A stretch of 64,000 nt of DNA from Eublepharis macularius (Eukaryota; Chordata; Lepidosauria; Squamata; Eublepharidae), in contig NC_072793.1 of NCBI RefSeq assembly GCF_028583425.1, positions 96,333,689 to 96,397,688 of the forward strand, read 5' to 3'. The position numbers and the translations under genes are program-made. The notes beneath the pieces are model-generated. The model did not search any database. It saw nothing but the letters and a program-made list of their open reading frames with translations, and was not told the DNA's origin. Positions 60,076-64,000 of the stretch are shown here, piece by piece; the first letter of the stretch is position 1; each line of letters starts with the position of its first letter.

Positions 60076-62264
60076 TAGAGCATATGTTCTCCCAAAGTAG
60101 GCTACAAGACCAAGGGCCTGTGATTGGAGAAAATGAGCAAAGAGTGTTGATATAAGTAAACTAATTCCATGCCTCTGTGTGACAGTTAATACAGTTCTAA
60201 TCTTGCTAACCATGGAATATATTCTTTTCTTTACTAACATTGTATTCTTTAAGACCTTTAATTGTAGTTATTGAATTGTGTGGAACACATTAACTGCACA
60301 GGTGTTAGATGTGAAAGGAGGCTGGAATAATAAACATCAACCAGAAATAAGATTAACTCAGCTCTTCTACTTTATGTTGCAGCATTCTGGGTTATTATGA
60401 TTCTGTGCTTGGGCTAATCTCTCCAAGGGAAAGGTTGATCTTCCCCATTTATGCAGGCTTTGCTAGCTTTGATATGAAAGCAAAAGAAGTTACAGAATCT
60501 CTTTCCAAGATAAGTTTTACCTTTTAGGACCCATACAAAAAACAGGTGGTAACATTACCAACTGGAGTTTAGGGTGGTACAAAGAGGGTGGCCTTTTTCT
60601 TGGAACAGATTCCCAGGAAGTACATTGGCAATGTCATTGGTATAAGAAGAATTACTGTAATGGAAATGATCTTGCCCTTACAGCTTACACATATATGTGT
60701 TATTCTCAATGAAAAGACAAACCCTGATATATAATTCAGTTGAATATGCAATCCACTACAGTTCAGAGGGTACAGTTCTGTGTATCTTCAGAGCTATAAA
60801 TATTTTTGTAGAAAATCAACATTGAGTACTATGCATTACAGTAAATGTCACGTTTGATGCACATTTTATCCCTGTTTTATCCTCACCAGGCTGAGAAAGA
60901 ATGACTGGCCAAAGATCACCAATAGACTGCCCTGGCTAAATAGGAAATTGGACCTGGGACTCCCCAGTCCTCATCCAACACTCTAACATGCCTCACTAGT
61001 TCTCAGTTACCATCTAGGCAAACTAAGAAGCCTTCATAATCCAGCGTGTTTTCAGAATCTTTCCTGTTAGCTTATGGAAGCATGAGGCACTGACCTCACC
61101 AATTTTAATGGGCCCAGAATGCAAACATTTTCCATGTAGGGGTATTTGTTATGTAATAAGGTGCTTCCCTTGATGTGCATAGCAGAAGTTTTGTAGACCT
61201 GCACTGCCTTCAAACATTCCTATATCACAGACATAGTCTGAACATAGTTTCCCAAACAGACCTTTGCTCAAACCTATTTTAAAGTTAAATATTTCTTGTG
61301 GTACTTATGGAAAATGAAAACATCATTTCAGGTGTTTTTAAAAAAAAAAAAACAGCCTTGAGCAGAAAAGACAGGAATAATAAATCAATGGGAGCATTAT
61401 TAATTCAGCTCTTCAAAGGTGTCCAGACAAGAGCAAATCAGGATGAAAAATGCATTGGCTTTAACATTCCGAACACAAAAGGAAGTCAAAGTGGGAAATG
61501 ATAGATACCATCATTGGTGGTAAATTTTGTGGCATGTTCACATATCACTCTATAAAATATAGAGAGGGTGGCTTGGTGGGGAAGTCACGATCCATTAGCA
61601 GCAGCTTGACTTGCAGAAATTTAGCAAGTCAAGATGGTTCTTGACATGGACATAGTAGGATGATGGATAAAACTCTTTTGTGGTAACAGAAAGGAATATC
61701 TTTTAAAAGTTTGCATACCTAAGGGGGGGGATTTATATTTTTAACCAAGATTGGCTTCGTAAGTGGATTTCAATAACTAAAATCCAACACAATGATACAA
61801 GAGGAAGTGTTAAGCATAAGCCATCTTGTCTCCAATGAGATAAGGGGAATATAAATATTTTAAATCAATCAAAATGAATAAACGAGGGCCTGATCCAGGT
61901 TTTTGTCTCTTCCCTCTAGAGAACAGAAGATCTACATGCAGACTCAAGGCTGGCTGATAACAAAGAAACAGCACATGCTTGATTTGCTATTAAATGTTTA
62001 TTTATTTTGGAGCAGTCTCAATAAAGCTGTGGTTATTGGCCTTAGTATAGATGCTATTGGGAAGCAGTTTTTTCCTGCTTCCCTGTAGCATCATGGGGCT
62101 TGCATGTCATTTCTAGATTTTCTTCCCCTTTTCTGCAATCTTTCTCAAACCTCCTTTGCTGTGATGTTTTGGGAAAGATCATAGAAAATCCATGGTGGTA
62201 CCCATGTGGGTGGGAATGTCCAGATCTTCCCAGTAATGGCCACATCCACATCTGCACCATTTTC
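60076..62264. other. Upstream sequence with scattered old repeats
   Basis: It includes the SINE fragment at 60875-61005 and a possible LINE 3' tail at about 61815-61885 (AAGCCATCTTGTCTCCAATG, A-rich end). No exon is recognised. Confidence 0.45.
60875..61005 (-). repeat. Old tRNA-SINE fragment
   Basis: The plus-strand order 'ggctgagaaagaatgactggccaaagatcacc ... ggacctgggactccccagtcc ... aacactctaaca' parallels the SINE at 12180-12310, but is much more diverged. Confidence 0.45.
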
Positions 62265-62490
62265 CCTGTTCCAGTCCCCTGCAGTGGTTTCCATGATGGG
62301 AAATTCCCGGAGATTTGGAGGGTGGAGCCTGGAGTCTGGGGAAGGAGTCAAGGACCCAAGCAGGTTACAATGTGATAGGGTCTAAAACAGGCATTTTCTC
62401 CAGGTGAACTGATTTTTGTGGTCTGAAGATCAGTTTAATTCCAGGAAATCTCCAGGACCTACCTGGAATTTGGCAAGCCTACCTCCCTCT
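62265..62490 (-). repeat. Dispersed repeat ('gttgccaacctcc' family), inverted copy
   Basis: On the minus strand it reads GGCTTGCCAAATTCCAGGTA, then CCTGGAGATTTCCTGGAATT, CAGTTCACCTGGAGAAAATG, CTCCAGGCTCCACCCTCCAA and GGGAATTTCCC. It is related to 62898-63110 in the opposite orientation. Confidence 0.65.
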
Positions 62491-62897
62491 CCCCACCTTT
62501 TGTATGAGTATAGATGCAATTGACACACATTCCCCACTGCCAAAGCCTTGCAACTTCCCTTAAAGGGCTGAAAACTTTAGCTCCAACATTTTGAAGCTTA
62601 GCTCCACCCCTCCCCATATTGGCTCTGGCCCCTCCCACACAGACTGCAAATGGAGCATACACATGGATTCTCATGCCCGCTGCTACCTCACAGTTCCTCC
62701 TTTGCGCCAGATCAAAGGAGGTTTTCCGTTGATCTAGCTGAAAGAGGAAACCCTGGGAGGCTCAGGAATAGTGTCCACCATGAGCACAGAGGCTTCTGTA
62801 TTCTATGTAAGGGAAAGCCCTGTGTTGCAGCAGCGTTAGATTTTGATAAGCAGTGGGATAACATCTTTTTCAGATTACCAATATTCTGGGATCCTGC

Positions 62898-63110
62898 TGA
62901 TAGGCTTGCCAACCTCCAGGTGATACCTGGGGATCTCCTGGAATTAAAACTGATCTCTAGATTACAGATATTAGTTCCTCTGCAAAAAATGGCTGCTTTG
63001 GAGGGTGGTCTGCATGGCATTATACCCACTAAGGTCACTCCTATTCCCAGACACACACACCCCAAATCTCCAGGAATTCCTCAACCCAGAGTTGGCAACC
63101 CTAAGATAAA
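62898..63110 (+). repeat. Dispersed repeat ('gttgccaacctcc' family), forward copy
   Basis: It starts GGCTTGCCAACCTCCAGGTG and ends CCCAGAGTTGGCAACCCTAA, so the ends are inverted (TTGCCAAC/GTTGGCAA). The body contains CTGGAATTAAAACTGATCTC and AAAATGGCTGCTTTGGAGGG. This is the layout of a non-autonomous DNA element. Confidence 0.75.
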
Positions 63111-63684
63111 GTTTAAATAAGATCCTTAACTTGCAAAAAATATAACAGAGTTTGGCTGTGTGCATGAAATGGTACTGGCATTGAGCTGCTGTACCCAGAT
63201 TGTCACATAGAGACAGCCATCAGGGAGAGCAATTTAAAGCAGTCTCCACAGGGTGGCCATTTCACACAAAATGGCCTTCTGAAAGCCTGTGGCTTATGCA
63301 TATTAATAAGCAATTCTTTGTTATCTAGTCCAAAACACAGAATTTATGGGGAAAGGTGGTGGGGAGAGATCATATATCAGTGCCCAGGGAAAGACTTCAG
63401 ATGGAGATGCTAATTGCTCGTTGGCACCATATTGATTATTTTTTCTTTCACAAGCATTTTTCCATTGCCCAGGACCAAATGATGGGACAATGTGTTAACC
63501 AGTAAGCCATTTATACTGTGCAGCAACTGACATAAATTCTTTCACAAGCAATATTGTTTTCAGAACAGATGCAGTAAAAAAAACTTCTCTAAAAGGCCCA
63601 AATGTACTTGGAGTAAAATTCATTGGACCATTTTTCTTTTCACTTTCTAGCTAGCAACAACATTATAATATTTATAATAATTAT
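63111..63684. other. Upstream sequence without recognisable features
   Basis: AT-rich DNA with no motif recognised. Confidence 0.5.
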
Positions 63685-63800
63685 TATTTTTTATGAACAA
63701 GATTTTTAACTTGCCTTTCTACCTCAATAGGGCCACCAAAGTGACTAACAAATTCAAACATACAAATTAAAATCATCTTTAAAACTATTTTTCCTGTATT
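63685..63800 (-). repeat. LINE 3'-end fragment
   Basis: The wording 'aacttgcctttctacctcaatagggccaccaaagtgactaacaaattcaaac' matches the theme of the family B 3' UTR at 54365-54420, on the minus strand. Confidence 0.5.
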
Positions 63801-64000
63801 TTCTGTTTCCAATATTTTCCTAACACCCATGTTTTCAAGAGGCAAGCTGGGGTTTGCTGCACCTGTATCAAGACTGGATGACATGTTCTCTAGCAAGATT
63901 CTTAAACAGTAACCTGTGCTGGAACTCTTACTTTGATGATCAAGCAAAGAGTCAGGCTCCCAGAATCTATATCAGGATAATCCAATCCAGTGTTTTCATG

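Overview
The window is eukaryotic, AT-rich vertebrate DNA, most likely from a squamate reptile (lizard or gecko). The repeat mix points that way: several tRNA-derived SINE families, L2/CR1-clade LINEs, Penelope-like elements with a GIY-YIG endonuclease, a DIRS-type retroelement, a Helitron, hAT-type elements and many small foldback elements. The species call is an inference from repeat content.

Only one host gene is visible. It is coding exon 1 of GNAI2 (G-protein alpha-i2 subunit), on the minus strand at 37856-37973. It has a clear splice donor at 37855-37850 and lies in a CpG island (about 37480-38560) that holds the promoter and 5' UTR. I found no later GNAI2 exon, so positions 1-37855 are read as part of an unusually long, repeat-filled first intron. 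Positions from about 38560 to 64000 are upstream or intergenic, and no second host gene is recognisable there.

Intron side (1-37855): a LINE reverse-transcriptase remnant (300-1517, +); a LINE 3' end (2845-3178, +); a possible solo LTR (4854-5624); a foldback repeat (9811-9955); a SINE (12064-12322, -). A decayed DIRS-like element follows (about 14745-20265, -) with inverted terminal repeats, internal complementary region, RT/RNase H and tyrosine recombinase. Next is a nested stack (21975-27000, -): an L2-like LINE holding another LINE 3' end, a Penelope-like element with a 13-bp target duplication, and a hAT-like insert. A small hammerhead-bearing repeat with a 12-bp duplication sits at 27034-27142. 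Two foldback elements lie within 1.2 kb of exon 1, and a GC-rich relative lies within the CpG island.

Upstream side (38560-64000): LINE 3' fragments; a degenerate Helitron (47396-49290) interrupted by a palindromic Penelope terminal-repeat pair with 14-bp duplications; a non-autonomous hAT-like element (49348-50956) with perfect 8-bp duplications and a large internal minisatellite; a LINE (54340-58540, -) interrupted by a VNTR element and a mostly deleted Ty3/Gypsy LTR element; a third LINE copy (58835-60075, -); and foldback-type dispersed repeats near the end.

The most interesting thread is two distinct hammerhead-ribozyme-like motifs, one in Penelope terminal repeats and one in a common short dispersed repeat. 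Both have the same minimal layout, with a loop-less, self-complementary stem III. I saw no clearly undescribed gene system. All mobile-element reading frames are damaged.
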